From Altererythrobacter sp. (GTDB lineage Bacteria; Pseudomonadota; Alphaproteobacteria; Sphingomonadales; Sphingomonadaceae): a DNA stretch of 57,204 nt. The stretch lies in assembly GCA_031178065.1 (NCBI GenBank), contig JAPSJS010000016.1, positions 1-57,204 on the forward strand, read 5' to 3'. The position numbers and the translations under genes are program-made. A model generated the notes under the pieces. The model ran no database searches, was not told where the DNA came from, and worked only from the letters and a program-made list of their open reading frames with translations. Position 1 is the first letter of the stretch; each line of letters opens with the position of its first letter. Positions 9,560 to 18,784 of this stretch are shown piece by piece.

Positions 9560-10588
9560 TCACTCGCTGGCGCCCGGCGGCGCGAGCGCAGTATCGCCGG
9601 CGGCAGGCTCCCCGAATACGGGCGCACCCTCGCTGTCCCATTCGAACCGCTGAATCCGCGGCGACCGCTTGCTCGTGCATTGCATGTCCGGCCCGGGATT
9701 GGCGTGATAGATGATCCAGTTCTCGCGGCCGTCAGCGGCCGTGAAGAAGCCGTTGTGCCCCGGCGCATAGACGCCGTTCTCCGGTGATTTTCGGAAGACC
9801 GGCTCCGGCGACTTGGTCCAGGCGGACGGATCGAGCGGGTCGCTTCCCGCAGGCGCCGAGAGCAGGCCGAGGGCATAGTCGTCGGACCAGCAGGCGCTGG
9901 CCGAATAGCTGAGGAACAAGTCGCCGTCCGGGCCGAGCAGGAACTCGGGACCTTCGAGGATCTGGCGCCCGCCCTGCTTTTCCCAGGCGTGTTCCGGGCG
10001 GGCGATGATCGCCTCCTCACCCTCCAGCGTCCACGGGTCCGCCATGCGCGCGATCGCGAGCACGCTATCCGGCCCCACGTAGGGTGAGTAGACGAAGTAG
10101 CGCTCGCCCTCGTACACGAAGGTCGTGCCGTCGATGCCGCTGTAGCGGGTGTTCACCTGCCCCCGGTCGATCCAGGTGCCGGTGGTCGGATCCTCCGCGC
10201 CGTTCTCCAGCACGAACACGCCGCGATGCGCGTCGTTGTCCTGCCCGCTCGCGGCCGCCGTGTAGTAGACGTACCACTTGCCGTCGATGCGGTGCAGCTC
10301 CGGCGCCCAGATCGAAATCGCGTTGGGGCCGGTCGCGGGCGGGCGCCAGATCACCGTGGGCGATGCTTCGGCGAGCCGGGCCATGTCGCGCGTCTTGCGC
10401 ATCTCCAGCCGGTCTCCGCTGGTGTGCATGTAGTAGAACACGCCCTCATGTTCGGTCACCCAGGGATCGGGGCCGGAAGGCAGGAGGGGATTGGTGAACG
10501 TGCGGGGTGCGGCGGTCGCGCAGGCCGCGAGCAGACCGCAGGCCGCGAGGGTCAGCCACCTGGCGCGGCGCTTCTTCGGATCGGACAT
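9560..10588 (-). CDS. GH43 glycoside hydrolase, lipoprotein
   Basis: This 342-aa protein starts at ATG 10588 (GGAGGAAG upstream). A basic N-terminus and lipobox ACGLLAACA mark it as lipidated. GH43 features are clear: FTNPLLPSGPDPWV with the catalytic aspartate, IWAPELHRIDGKWYVYYTA, SGIDGTTFVYEGERYFVYS, and ILEGPEFLLGPDG with the probable acid glutamate. The GH43 family contains arabinofuranosidases, xylosidases and exo-beta-1,3-galactanases. This one most resembles the arabinofuranosidase-like groups, but no subfamily claim is safe. It lies 110 nt downstream of the TBDT gene behind a hairpin, and converges with the GntR gene at a 12-nt gap. Confidence 0.88.
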   Translation of the reverse strand: MSDPKKRRARWLTLAACGLLAACATAAPRTFTNPLLPSGPDPWVTEHEGVFYYMHTSGDRLEMRKTRDMARLAEASPTVIWRPPATGPNAISIWAPELHRIDGKWYVYYTAAASGQDNDAHRGVFVLENGAEDPTTGTWIDRGQVNTRYSGIDGTTFVYEGERYFVYSPYVGPDSVLAIARMADPWTLEGEEAIIARPEHAWEKQGGRQILEGPEFLLGPDGDLFLSYSASACWSDDYALGLLSAPAGSDPLDPSAWTKSPEPVFRKSPENGVYAPGHNGFFTAADGRENWIIYHANPGPDMQCTSKRSPRIQRFEWDSEGAPVFGEPAAGDTALAPPGASE

Positions 10589-10649
10589 CGGCGGTCTTCC
10601 TCCGGCAAAGAAATGGGCGGCACGGCGGCCGCCCAAGGGAGAGAAAGGG

Positions 10650-10672
10650 TGCCGCCGGACGAACCGGCGGCA
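10650..10672 (-). terminator. hairpin after TBDT gene, probable terminator or attenuator
   Basis: There is a perfect 9-bp stem TGCCGCCGG / CCGGCGGCA with a 5-nt loop. On the minus strand it is followed by CCCTTTCTCTCCC, a pyrimidine-rich but not pure T tail. It lies between the TBDT stop and the GH43 start, so it may only partly terminate transcription or may stabilise mRNA ends. Confidence 0.5.
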
Positions 10673-10698
10673 GTTCAGGGAATCGGGAAGCCGCGGCG

Positions 10699-13431
10699 TC
10701 AGAACTTCACGCGGACGCTGGCCCCGTAGAACGTGTCGTCGACACGGATGTCGTGCGGGTACTGCGGGATGTCGAAGTAGCTGAGGTACTTGCCCTTCAG
10801 CACGTTCACCCCTTCGAAGTTGACCGTGATGTTCTCCGTCACGTCGTAGCCGATCGAGAAATCGAGACGGCCGTTCGGACGCACGTAGTTGAAGTAGATC
10901 TGCTGCTCCGGAACCAGGAGCTGCGTGAACGTGCCATCGTAGTAGCGATCGCGCCAGTTGTAGGCGACGCGAGCGTGCAATCCGTACTTTTCGTACAGGG
11001 CACCCACGTTGTAGGCGTGCTTCGACACTCCGCCCAGCGCCTCGCCCTGAAGCAGGTCGCCTTCGGTCAGAACCTCTGTATCGGCGTAGGTGTAGTTCGC
11101 GAACACCCCGAAACCGTCAAACCCGTCCGGCAGGAAGTCCAGGAAGTACTGACCGCCGACTTCGAAGCCCTGCAGCCTCGATGAACCGAGATTGCGCGGA
11201 CGATTGATGTCGTAGGTGATCCCGTCGATCACTTCCTCGGCGACGTTCCGGGCCACGCGGTCCTTGATGTCGCGGTAATAGACGCCTGCCGCGATATAGG
11301 AGCCGCGACCGAAGTAATATTCGATCGTAGCGTCGTAGGAATCGGCCACCTGGGGCCTCAGGTTCGGATTGCCGCCGGTGCCGCTCGGGCGGATGTTCGC
11401 GTTCGACGGGATGGAATAAGTGAGGCCCGGATTGAGATCGGCGAACAACGGCTGAGCGATCGTCTTCGCATAGCTGGCGCGGAGCTGAAGCTCCGGGGTC
11501 AACTGAACACGGATGCTGGCGTTGGGCAGGAACTTCTTGCTCGACGAGGTCGCTTTCACCGGCGTGAGCACGCCCACGCCGTCCTCGGTCACCACCCCGG
11601 TTCCCAGGATAGTGCGGTCGGTGATGACATAGCGCCCGCCAATCAGGCCATCGACAGGAATGGTTCCGACGTCGAATGCATATCGGCCCTGCAGATAGAG
11701 CGCCATCGTCGCTTCGTCCGCGTCGAAGCTGCGTGTCGGGCTGTCCTCCGGATCGCCCGCGGGGCCGCCATAGAGCGCGCGCAACACATCGGTATTCTCA
11801 CGCAGGAAGTCGGGATCCGGCGTGATCCAGTGCTGTCCGCCATTGATGACCGGGATCGTCGCCGGCGACTGGATCAGGAAACCCGCCGGCAGGCCCGAGT
11901 TCGCGACCAGGCGGTCGGCCATGTTCGATGCCGGCGGTCCGCCTGCGAGATTGCCGCGGAAGGTCGCGTTGCGGTCGGCATAGCGCACGCCGAACTGGAC
12001 CTCGTCGAGGAACGAGCCGACCTCGTACGAGCCGTCGAACATTGCCTGCGTAATCGTGCTATTCGAGCGCCTGTAGTCCTGGAACAGGCTGTTGATGAAC
12101 ATGAAGCCGTCCGGATCGCCGACGGGGTTGCCGACCATGTCGGTCGTCCCATGGCGATCGTCGTTGATGTCGACGTTGACCTGTTCGATCCGCTTGCCGA
12201 TGTCGACGATCGTCGTCCGGTTGTTGGTCTTGCTCTGGAAGCGCGAAAGATCGAGCCGCAGGTTCCATGGGCCGTCGGTGATCTTGACACCGCCGGCGAA
12301 CAGATACTGATCGGTCTTGTCACGCTTGGCCTGGGTGCTGGTGTTGCCGGGCACGTTGTTGAACGTCGCCGAGCTGCCGATGCAGAGATCCTGGATGTCG
12401 GCCGCGTTGGGGTCACGGAAGCCCGCCGGGTTGACCGGTGCCTGGAAGCAGAGATCGGTCGCCTCGACGTTGCTGATGCTCTCCGCCCCGAAGATGTCGG
12501 AGAAAATGAAGAACGTGCCGAACTTCGCGCGGTAGCCCGAGTAGAGACCGTCCAGGTAGAACTCGACGGTGTCGTTCGGACGCCACTGGAACGCCGCGTT
12601 GACCTGGGGCCGCTGATACTTGCCGGTGTCGGTCAGTCCGCCGACGCAGGTCGGCAGAACCACGCCGTCGCCGCCCGGAGGGCCGTTGCTCCCCGAGCGC
12701 GGATCGCAGTTGAACGAGATCGGCCGGTTGAAGCTGTTGTCGGAGTAGGACAGGTTGATGAGCGCGCCCATCTCGCCGTCGCCTGCGTCCCAGCGGCCGC
12801 CGATCAGGATGCCGCCGTTGTAGCTCAGCTCGTCGGCGTTCTCGCCGTAGGTTGCGCGGCCGAGCGCGCTGACCGTCAGGCCCTTGTCGAGGTCGAAGGG
12901 CTTGCGCAGCCGCAGGTCGATATTGCCGGCAATGCCGCCTTCGATCTTCTCGGCCGAGTTCGACTTGTAGACGTCTGCCCGCGCCAGGGCCTCTGCCGGC
13001 AGGTCCTGGAAGGCGAAGCCGCGCCCGACGCCGGTGAAAATCTCGCGACCGTCGAGCGTGGTGATGATGTCGCCGATGCCGCGGATCAGCGGATTGACGA
13101 TCTCGTTGTTGAAACCGTTGACCACCTGCACGCCAGGCACGCGCTGAAGCGCCGCAGCGGTCGTCGTGTCCGGGAACTTGCCGATGTCCTCGGCGACGAT
13201 GGAATCAACCACCATGTCCGAGTTCCGCTTGATCTCGGCCGCACGGCTGAGACTGGCGCGGATGCCGGTGACGACGATGAGATCTTCCTCGCTGTCGGCC
13301 GGAAGGCCGGCGGAAGCGTCGACCGATTGAGAGCTGGACTGAGGCTGAGCAGCGTCTTGCGCGAAAGCCGTTCCCGACCACGCGATCGCAAGCAGCGAAG
13401 CCGAACGGAGGATGCCCTTGGACCAAATCAT
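10699..13431 (-). CDS. TonB-dependent receptor, probable oligosaccharide importer
   Basis: This 910-aa outer-membrane receptor starts at ATG 13431 (GGGGAG upstream). Its signal peptide ends near GTAFAQD. A TonB-box-like EEDLIVVTGIRAS is followed by the plug domain (about residues 60-190, with VPGVQVVNGF and PLIRGIGD) and a long 22-strand barrel ending in GASVRVKF with the C-terminal phenylalanine. There is no N-terminal STN signalling domain. Receptors of this size and plug type are the usual oligosaccharide importers of Caulobacter and sphingomonad glycan loci. Neighbouring GH43, GH-A, epimerase and sugar-oxidation genes support a carbohydrate substrate. The upstream region has a TACAA-N7-TTGTA palindrome and lacks the AT-rich motif seen at the other promoters. 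Confidence 0.92.
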   Translation of the reverse strand: MIWSKGILRSASLLAIAWSGTAFAQDAAQPQSSSQSVDASAGLPADSEEDLIVVTGIRASLSRAAEIKRNSDMVVDSIVAEDIGKFPDTTTAAALQRVPGVQVVNGFNNEIVNPLIRGIGDIITTLDGREIFTGVGRGFAFQDLPAEALARADVYKSNSAEKIEGGIAGNIDLRLRKPFDLDKGLTVSALGRATYGENADELSYNGGILIGGRWDAGDGEMGALINLSYSDNSFNRPISFNCDPRSGSNGPPGGDGVVLPTCVGGLTDTGKYQRPQVNAAFQWRPNDTVEFYLDGLYSGYRAKFGTFFIFSDIFGAESISNVEATDLCFQAPVNPAGFRDPNAADIQDLCIGSSATFNNVPGNTSTQAKRDKTDQYLFAGGVKITDGPWNLRLDLSRFQSKTNNRTTIVDIGKRIEQVNVDINDDRHGTTDMVGNPVGDPDGFMFINSLFQDYRRSNSTITQAMFDGSYEVGSFLDEVQFGVRYADRNATFRGNLAGGPPASNMADRLVANSGLPAGFLIQSPATIPVINGGQHWITPDPDFLRENTDVLRALYGGPAGDPEDSPTRSFDADEATMALYLQGRYAFDVGTIPVDGLIGGRYVITDRTILGTGVVTEDGVGVLTPVKATSSSKKFLPNASIRVQLTPELQLRASYAKTIAQPLFADLNPGLTYSIPSNANIRPSGTGGNPNLRPQVADSYDATIEYYFGRGSYIAAGVYYRDIKDRVARNVAEEVIDGITYDINRPRNLGSSRLQGFEVGGQYFLDFLPDGFDGFGVFANYTYADTEVLTEGDLLQGEALGGVSKHAYNVGALYEKYGLHARVAYNWRDRYYDGTFTQLLVPEQQIYFNYVRPNGRLDFSIGYDVTENITVNFEGVNVLKGKYLSYFDIPQYPHDIRVDDTFYGASVRVKF

Positions 13432-13507
13432 GATGTTCTCCCCATACCGCGTGGCGGTGTCCCGGTTTTCCGGTGTTGCGCCAATCGTAACGCGGCCGCA
13501 ATAGTCT

Positions 13508-13524
13508 TACAAGTAGTATTTGTA
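13508..13524 (+). promoter_or_regulatory. inverted repeat TACAA-N7-TTGTA upstream of TBDT
   Basis: A 5-bp perfect inverted repeat with a 7-nt spacer lies about 77-93 nt upstream of the TBDT start codon, in an AT-rich patch containing TAGTATAAT. Its spacing suits a dimeric repressor. The binding protein is unknown. It differs from the motif at the other promoters in this locus. Confidence 0.3.
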
Positions 13525-13535
13525 GTATAATTGAC

Positions 13536-13561
13536 GGCGGGCGCAGGTCACCTGCCCCGCC
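13536..13561 (-). terminator. GC-rich hairpin downstream of GH-A gene
   Basis: The arms GGCGGG(C)GCAGG and CCTGCCCCGCC pair with a single bulge around a short loop, just past the GH-A stop. On the minus strand the sequence after it is GTCAATTATACTAC, which is AT-rich but without a T run. It probably ends the epimerase/GH-A transcript. Confidence 0.4.
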
Positions 13562-13574
13562 GCCTCGACCGACC

Positions 13575-14741
13575 TCAGTCTGCGGCGCTGATCGCCGGCT
13601 GCGTCGGAGTCGGAGGCACGACACCCTTGGGCGCCGCGGCGAGCCGCTTGATCAGATCGACCTCGGCCTGCCTATAAGGCGTGCCGTCCGTGTGAAGCAC
13701 GTCGTGGAACCAGATCGTCGGTTCGTCATACGTGTACGGCTTCTTCCAGCTGTCCCACGGCAGGCGGGTCTGCGATTCCCCGTCGACGAAGCCCCAGTTG
13801 TACATCGCGATATTGAGGCGCTTGGCGATCGGCAGCGATCCGTCGAAAGTCGAGCCGTTGCCGCGGGCCATGTACTCGGTGCACAGGACCGGCCGGCCGT
13901 AGCTCAGCATCTGCTGCGCTCGCTGCTCGAACTGCTCGGGCCAGTTGTAGTCGTGGAAGCTCATCACGTCGGATTCGGCGAGCTGGATCTTCTCGACCGC
14001 GTCGCGCTTCTCCATCCGGTGCCAGTCTTCGCCGATCCACAGGCCGCTGGTCAGCGGCTGGGTGGGGTCGGCGCTGCGCGCCCATTCGAAGACGTCGTCG
14101 AGCAGCCCCGCGACCATTTCCTTCTTGTTCGGCGTGGGCTCGTAATTGCCGCCGCCCTCGTTGTTCGGCTCGTTCCAGACGTCCCATGCCAAGATGCGCT
14201 CGTCGTTGGCGAAATGCCCGACGATATCCTTCACGTAGCCTTCCAGCTTGTGATGCTGGCTCTTGTCCGCAAGCCGCTCGGCCCCGGGCGCCTGGACCCA
14301 GCCGGAGTTGTGGACGCCCGGAATCGGCGGGTGCTGCGCACCGGCAACCGGATGGGGATCCCAGCAGCTGTCGAACAGCACGAACATCGGCCGGATGCCG
14401 TGCTTGGCGGCGATGGTCAGGAACTGGTCCATCCGCTGCTTGAGGCCTTCGGGATCGTTCTCCCACAGCAGGTTGTGCAGATAGACCCGCATGGTGTTCA
14501 TGCCGAGATCCGCCGCCCAGCCGAGTTCCTTGTCGATCGTCGCAGGATCGAAGGTTTCGGCCTGCCACATGTCGAGCTGGTTGATCGCAGTCGCCGGATT
14601 GTAGTTCGCGCCGACGAGCCACGGCTGCTCTTCGTACCAGTCGTTGGCTTCCTGCTTGGTCCACATCTCGCGTGCCTGCGCGGGCGCGGTCATTGCGACG
14701 ACCGAAACGGCCGCGAAGAACAGGGTCATCGAACGCTTCAT
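13575..14741 (-). CDS. secreted clan GH-A (GH5-like) glycoside hydrolase
   Basis: This 388-aa protein has a signal peptide ending MTAPAQARE and ATG 14741 preceded by GGGAGG. It has a TIM-barrel hydrolase layout: LVGANYNPATAINQLDMW, GMNTMRVYLHNLLWE, ILAWDVWNEPNNE (acid/base glutamate in WNEP) and RPVLCTEYMARG (nucleophile glutamate on strand 7). Homologues are often labelled cellulase-family or 1,4-beta-xylanase, labels that are not backed by biochemistry I can name. In this locus it could be an endo- or exo-acting enzyme on a galactose- or arabinose-containing chain. It lies 35 nt downstream of the aldose epimerase gene and is probably cotranscribed with it. Confidence 0.82.
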   Translation of the reverse strand: MKRSMTLFFAAVSVVAMTAPAQAREMWTKQEANDWYEEQPWLVGANYNPATAINQLDMWQAETFDPATIDKELGWAADLGMNTMRVYLHNLLWENDPEGLKQRMDQFLTIAAKHGIRPMFVLFDSCWDPHPVAGAQHPPIPGVHNSGWVQAPGAERLADKSQHHKLEGYVKDIVGHFANDERILAWDVWNEPNNEGGGNYEPTPNKKEMVAGLLDDVFEWARSADPTQPLTSGLWIGEDWHRMEKRDAVEKIQLAESDVMSFHDYNWPEQFEQRAQQMLSYGRPVLCTEYMARGNGSTFDGSLPIAKRLNIAMYNWGFVDGESQTRLPWDSWKKPYTYDEPTIWFHDVLHTDGTPYRQAEVDLIKRLAAAPKGVVPPTPTQPAISAAD

Positions 14742-14776
14742 TGAAACCTCCCGTATTGTTCTGTGCAGCGCGTGTA

Positions 14777-15934
14777 TCAGCGCGCCGCTTTGGCCTGCCC
14801 GCTCGACAGGCGGTAAATCATGACGTTGCGATAGGTCTCGCCCGGCTCGAGCCGCCCGGATCCGAACGTCGACTGGTTGGGCGTATCGGGGAAGAGCTGC
14901 GGCTCGAGCACGATGGTATCGCCCTGCCGGTAGATGCCCTTCGACTTGCCCGCGATCGTGCCGTCGAGGAAGTTGCCCGAGTAGAATTGCAGACCCGGCT
15001 GGTTGGACCAGAGCTCGAAGCTGCGGCCCGAAACCGGCTCCTCGACCCGCGCCATCAGGCGCGGCTCGGCTGACACGGTTTTCCCGACGACGAAGTTGTG
15101 ATCGTAGCCGCGGCCGTAGACGATCTGCTGATCGCTTGCGTCGCGGACGCGCTCGCCCACCGCATGCGGTTCGCGGAAATCGAACACCGTGCCGTCCACC
15201 CGGCGGAATTCACCGGTGGGGATCAGCGTCTCGTCGACCGGGGTATAGTGATCCGCCGGAATGGTGAGCACGTGGCCCATGGCACTGCCCGCACCTTCGC
15301 CGAGCAGGTTCCAGTAGGCGTGATTGCTGATGTTGACGATCGTCGGCTCGTCGGTCGTTGCGCGATACTCGATCGTAAGCGCATTCGCTTCATCGAGCGA
15401 GTAAATCGCGAACACGGTCAGTTCGCCCGGATAGCCCTGATCGCCGTCGGGGCTGACATAACGCAGGGTGACTTTGGCGGCCGGCCCGTCTTCCACCGAG
15501 ACGACCTCCCATAGCACCTTGTCGAACCCTGCTGTGCCGCCGTGTAGCGAATTGGGGCCGTTGTTGACCGGCGTCTCGTACGTCTTGCCGTCGAGCGTGA
15601 AGCGCCCCTTGGCGATCCGGTTCGCGAAGCGGCCGACGGTCGCGCCGAAGTATTCGGGCTTGGTCAGATAGCCTTCGAGCGTAGGATAGCCGAGCTGGAC
15701 ATCCGCCTTCTCGCCGTTGCGGTCGGGCATGATCAGCGACTGGAGCGTCGCGCCCAGGCTGATCACGGTCGCCGACACACCCTGGCCGTTCGACAGAGTC
15801 ACCGCAGTGACCTGGCGCCCGTCAGGCAGTGTGCCGAAGCTTTCCTGCGATGCGGTCGCGGCGAGTGCTGCATTCGGCATGCCCATCGCGATCGCCGCCG
15901 CCGCAAGCGCGGCTGCCTTTGCCTTAAGCGTCAT
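14777..15934 (-). CDS. galM: aldose 1-epimerase, exported
   Basis: This 385-aa mutarotase has an N-terminal signal sequence (to about ALAATAS), so it probably acts in the periplasm. Family motifs are LGATLQSLIMPDRNG, GATVGRFANRIAKG, NNGPNSLHGG (catalytic-region histidine), ISNHAYWNL (second histidine) and the final LEPQLFPDTPNQ glutamate segment. It interconverts the alpha and beta forms of aldoses such as galactose, supplying the anomer needed by the transporter or 1-dehydrogenase. The start has a strong AGGAGGGAG site. A copy of the AT-rich motif lies about 55-67 nt upstream, suggesting the gene is induced with the rest of the pathway. Confidence 0.92.
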   Translation of the reverse strand: MTLKAKAAALAAAAIAMGMPNAALAATASQESFGTLPDGRQVTAVTLSNGQGVSATVISLGATLQSLIMPDRNGEKADVQLGYPTLEGYLTKPEYFGATVGRFANRIAKGRFTLDGKTYETPVNNGPNSLHGGTAGFDKVLWEVVSVEDGPAAKVTLRYVSPDGDQGYPGELTVFAIYSLDEANALTIEYRATTDEPTIVNISNHAYWNLLGEGAGSAMGHVLTIPADHYTPVDETLIPTGEFRRVDGTVFDFREPHAVGERVRDASDQQIVYGRGYDHNFVVGKTVSAEPRLMARVEEPVSGRSFELWSNQPGLQFYSGNFLDGTIAGKSKGIYRQGDTIVLEPQLFPDTPNQSTFGSGRLEPGETYRNVMIYRLSSGQAKAAR

Positions 15935-15987
15935 CTTCTCCCTCCTGATGCGAACCGTAACAACGGCCTTCTATCGAGTAAAGCAGT

Positions 15988-16001
15988 TTAATATGATAAA
16001 T
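15988..16001 (-). promoter_or_regulatory. candidate shared operator, site D (upstream of galM)
   Basis: On the minus strand this reads ATTTATCATATTAA, in the 70-nt gap between galM and the lactonase stop. It differs from site A at a single base. The GATAAAT core is strikingly AT-rich against the surrounding high-GC sequence. Confidence 0.45.
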
Positions 16002-16004
16002 GCA

Positions 16005-16862
16005 CTAACCCGCGTATTTGTGAGGCGCAAAGCCGCGCCGCCCGGTTTCGACTTCGAACAGGGCACCCCCGTGCTCCTCCGTTACGCCGTCCGCAGCGGA
16101 GGTGACGAACATCCGGTCGAGCGCGTGGCCGGCGAAGGCGCAGCTCGTGATCTGCGATGCAGGCAGCTCGACCGCTTCGTCGGGCCGGCCATCTGGCGAG
16201 AAGCGCAGCACCCGCGACGCGCCCCAGCACGCGACCCAGAGGCCGCCATCGCTGTCGAAGGTCATGCCGTCGGGCGTTCCCCATCCGCTCTCGAATTCGA
16301 CGAACAGCTCCCGCTCGCCCAGCACGCCCTCGGCGTCCACGGGGAAGCGATAAATCAGGCCGAGCCCGCTGTCGGTATGATAGATCCAGTCGCCATCCGG
16401 CGCGATCGCGGGGCCGTTGGCGATGCGATAACCGCTGTCGACCCGCGCAACGCTGCGGTCCGGATCGAGCCTATAGAATGCGCCGTCCGGCCGGTCAGCG
16501 GTTACCGGCATGGTCCCCGCCCAAATACGCCCGTCCGCGTCGGCCTTCGCGTCGTTCAACCGATTGTCGGGCATATGGGGTTCCGGATCGACGATCGGGT
16601 TCACCTGCAGCGGATCGAGCGAAAGTTCGGCAAACCCGTTTTGCAGGCCCGCGATGAAGCCGGGCCGCTCGCGTCGCTCGATCACCCAGCCGATCATTTC
16701 GGGAACCGGCCATTCCTCGACCGCGCCATCGTCCAGCGACAGGCGGTTGAGCCGCCGCCCGAGAATGTCGACCCAGAACAGCGAATTGGCGCCAGGCGAC
16801 CACAACGGCCCTTCGCCCAACTGGTCGCGGCGTGCGCGGTCGATGACGCGAAGGCGGGTCAA
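16005..16862 (-). CDS. SMP-30/gluconolactonase family sugar lactonase
   Basis: This 285-aa six-bladed propeller hydrolase probably opens the aldonolactone made by the sugar 1-dehydrogenase. Metal-site residues of SMP-30 proteins are visible: the glutamate in LGEGPLWSP, the asparagine in [17 protein letters not shown], a later asparagine in [12 protein letters not shown], and the aspartate in [15 protein letters not shown]. No signal peptide, so cytosolic. The start is a TTG at 16862 whose last two bases overlap the dehydratase stop (TTGA), so the two genes are coupled; a longer reading into the dehydratase gene is out of phase with any sensible N-terminus. Whether galactono-, arabino- or xylonolactone is preferred cannot be read from the sequence. 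Confidence 0.88.
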   Translation of the reverse strand: MTRLRVIDRARRDQLGEGPLWSPGANSLFWVDILGRRLNRLSLDDGAVEEWPVPEMIGWVIERRERPGFIAGLQNGFAELSLDPLQVNPIVDPEPHMPDNRLNDAKADADGRIWAGTMPVTADRPDGAFYRLDPDRSVARVDSGYRIANGPAIAPDGDWIYHTDSGLGLIYRFPVDAEGVLGERELFVEFESGWGTPDGMTFDSDGGLWVACWGASRVLRFSPDGRPDEAVELPASQITSCAFAGHALDRMFVTSAADGVTEEHGGALFEVETGRRGFAPHKYAG

Positions 16863-18655
16863 TGGCTGTCGCGCGGCATGCCCTTGGCCGCGATCCGCTG
16901 ATACTTGACCGCCGGCTCGAGCACGGCGCCCCCGTCGAACTGACCCACGATCCCGCGCTGAATCTCCTGCCAGGGAGTCTGTGAATCCACGATGCCATAG
17001 CCGCCAGCCGCTTCCAGTGCGGTTCGGCGGCGGGTCAGTTCGATATCGTCGACGAGCATGTTCACCTCGCGCCGTTTCAGGTCGACTCGAATGATGTCGC
17101 CTGTTTGGAGAAGCGCAATACCGCCCCCCGCCGCCGCTTCGGGCGAGGCGTTGAGGATCGATGGTGAGCCGGACGTGCCAGACTGGCGTCCGTCGCCGAT
17201 ACACGGCAGCGCTTCCACCCCGGCGCGGATCAATGACGCCGGCGGCCGCATGTTCACTACCTCGGCACCGCCGGGAAACCCGATCGGGCCGGTGCCGCGA
17301 ATGACCATGATCGTCCGGTCGTCGAGACCGAGTGCGGGGTCATCGATCTTCGCATGGTAGTCCTCCGGGCCGTCGAATACGACCGCGCGTGCTTCGAAAG
17401 CGTCAGGATCGTCCGGATCGGACAAGTAGTGCGCCCGGAACCAGTCCGAGATGACGCTGGTCTTCATCACCGCGGTATCGAACAGGTTGCCGCGCAGCAC
17501 CGTGAGGCCCGCGGCCGGCTTGAGGGGCGCTGCGAAGCGGCGGATGACCCGTTCGTCTTCAGGCTCGGCGTCGCAGTTGTTCTCCGCGATCGTGCGACCA
17601 TTGGCCGTCAGCGCCTCGCCGAAGATCAGGTCGGCCCTGAGCAATTCGCCGATCACTGCGGGCACGCCGCCCGCGCGGTAGAAATCTTCGCCGAGATATT
17701 CACCCGCCGGCTGCAGATTGACCAGCAGCGGGATCTCGGCCCCGTGCCGCTCCCAGTCGTCGAGCGACAGCTCGACCCCGACGTGCCGCGCGATCGCGTT
17801 CAGGTGGATCGGCGCGTTGGTCGACCCACCCAGCGCCGAGTTGACGCGGATCGCGTTGAGGAAGGCCTCACGCGTGAGGATGTCCGACGGCTTGCGGTCC
17901 GCGGCAACCATCTCGACCGCACGCCGCCCCGTTTCCCATGCACACTGCTGCCGGTCCCGATGGGGCGCCGGAATCGCCGCGGAGCCGGGGAGCGCCATCC
18001 CCAGCGCCTCGGTCAGCGAGTTCATCGTCGTCGCCGTGCCCATCGTATTGCAGAAGCCGGTCGACGGGGCGGAGGACGCGACCAGCTTGATGAAACCCTT
18101 GTAGTCGATCTCGCCCGCGGCGAGCATCTCGCGCGCCTTCCAGATGATCGTGCCCGAACCGACGCGCTCGCCCTTGTGCCAGCCATTGAGCATCGGTCCG
18201 ACCGAAAGCGCGATCGCCGGAATGTCCACGGTCGCGGCAGCCATCAGGCAGGCCGGCGTGGTCTTGTCGCAGCCGATCGTCAGCACCACGCCGTCGATCG
18301 GATAGCCGTGGAGAACCTCGACCAGGCTCAGATAAGCCAGATTGCGATCGAGCCCGGCCGTCGGACGCTTGCCGGTTTCCTGAATGGGATGGACCGGAAA
18401 CTCCAGCGGAATGCCGCCGGCGTCGCGGATCCCTTCCTTCACCCGCTCCGCCAATACGACGTGATGGCGGTTGCACGGCGTCAGATCGCTGCCCGTCTGG
18501 GCAATGCCGATGATCGGGCGATCCGACTGCAGTTCTTCGAGCGAGAGTCCGTAGTTCAGATAACGCTCGATATAGAGCGCCGTCATGTCGGGATTTTCCG
18601 GATTGTCGAACCACGCGCGGGAACGAAGACGCGGGCGATCTTCACCTGCGCTCAT
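16859..18655 (-). CDS. IlvD/Edd-family sugar-acid dehydratase (galactonate/arabonate/xylonate type)
   Basis: This 598-aa Fe-S dehydratase is close to the D-xylonate and L-arabonate dehydratase branch. Matching blocks include [80 protein letters not shown] and [20 protein letters not shown]. The cluster cysteines appear in [13 protein letters not shown] and GFCNTMGT. It converts an aldonate to its 2-keto-3-deoxy form. With DgoK and DgoA nearby and no DgoD-type enolase seen, it probably acts on galactonate, but xylonate or arabonate cannot be excluded. The start ATG 18655 lacks its own ribosome site and overlaps the stop of a 14-codon leader frame in an ATGA quartet. Confidence 0.9.
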   Translation of the reverse strand: MSAGEDRPRLRSRAWFDNPENPDMTALYIERYLNYGLSLEELQSDRPIIGIAQTGSDLTPCNRHHVVLAERVKEGIRDAGGIPLEFPVHPIQETGKRPTAGLDRNLAYLSLVEVLHGYPIDGVVLTIGCDKTTPACLMAAATVDIPAIALSVGPMLNGWHKGERVGSGTIIWKAREMLAAGEIDYKGFIKLVASSAPSTGFCNTMGTATTMNSLTEALGMALPGSAAIPAPHRDRQQCAWETGRRAVEMVAADRKPSDILTREAFLNAIRVNSALGGSTNAPIHLNAIARHVGVELSLDDWERHGAEIPLLVNLQPAGEYLGEDFYRAGGVPAVIGELLRADLIFGEALTANGRTIAENNCDAEPEDERVIRRFAAPLKPAAGLTVLRGNLFDTAVMKTSVISDWFRAHYLSDPDDPDAFEARAVVFDGPEDYHAKIDDPALGLDDRTIMVIRGTGPIGFPGGAEVVNMRPPASLIRAGVEALPCIGDGRQSGTSGSPSILNASPEAAAGGGIALLQTGDIIRVDLKRREVNMLVDDIELTRRRTALEAAGGYGIVDSQTPWQEIQRGIVGQFDGGAVLEPAVKYQRIAAKGMPRDSH

Positions 18656-18696
18656 TGCGGCGCCGTCCGCTGAAATCCGTGTCCGAGCCAGGTCAT
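18652..18696 (-). promoter_or_regulatory. candidate 14-codon leader ORF coupled to the dehydratase
   Basis: An ATG at 18696 has an excellent ribosome site (GGAGGGGGA directly before it) and encodes [14 protein letters not shown] followed by TGA. That stop overlaps the dehydratase ATG as ATGA. The dehydratase itself has no good ribosome site, so ribosomes loading on the leader could reinitiate there. Alternatively the dehydratase starts upstream in its own frame and the leader is chance. Confidence 0.4.
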
Positions 18697-18784
18697 TCCC
18701 CCTCCAATCGATCGGCCGCGTCGGATACGCCAGCCGGTATGCACCCGGGTTGATTACCAAGCCGGTTTGAATTTATAAAGCGTA

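Noticed and set aside
16340-16362. A further GATAAATCAGG resembling the shared operator
   Set aside because: It lies inside the lactonase coding sequence and matches only half of the motif; probably chance.
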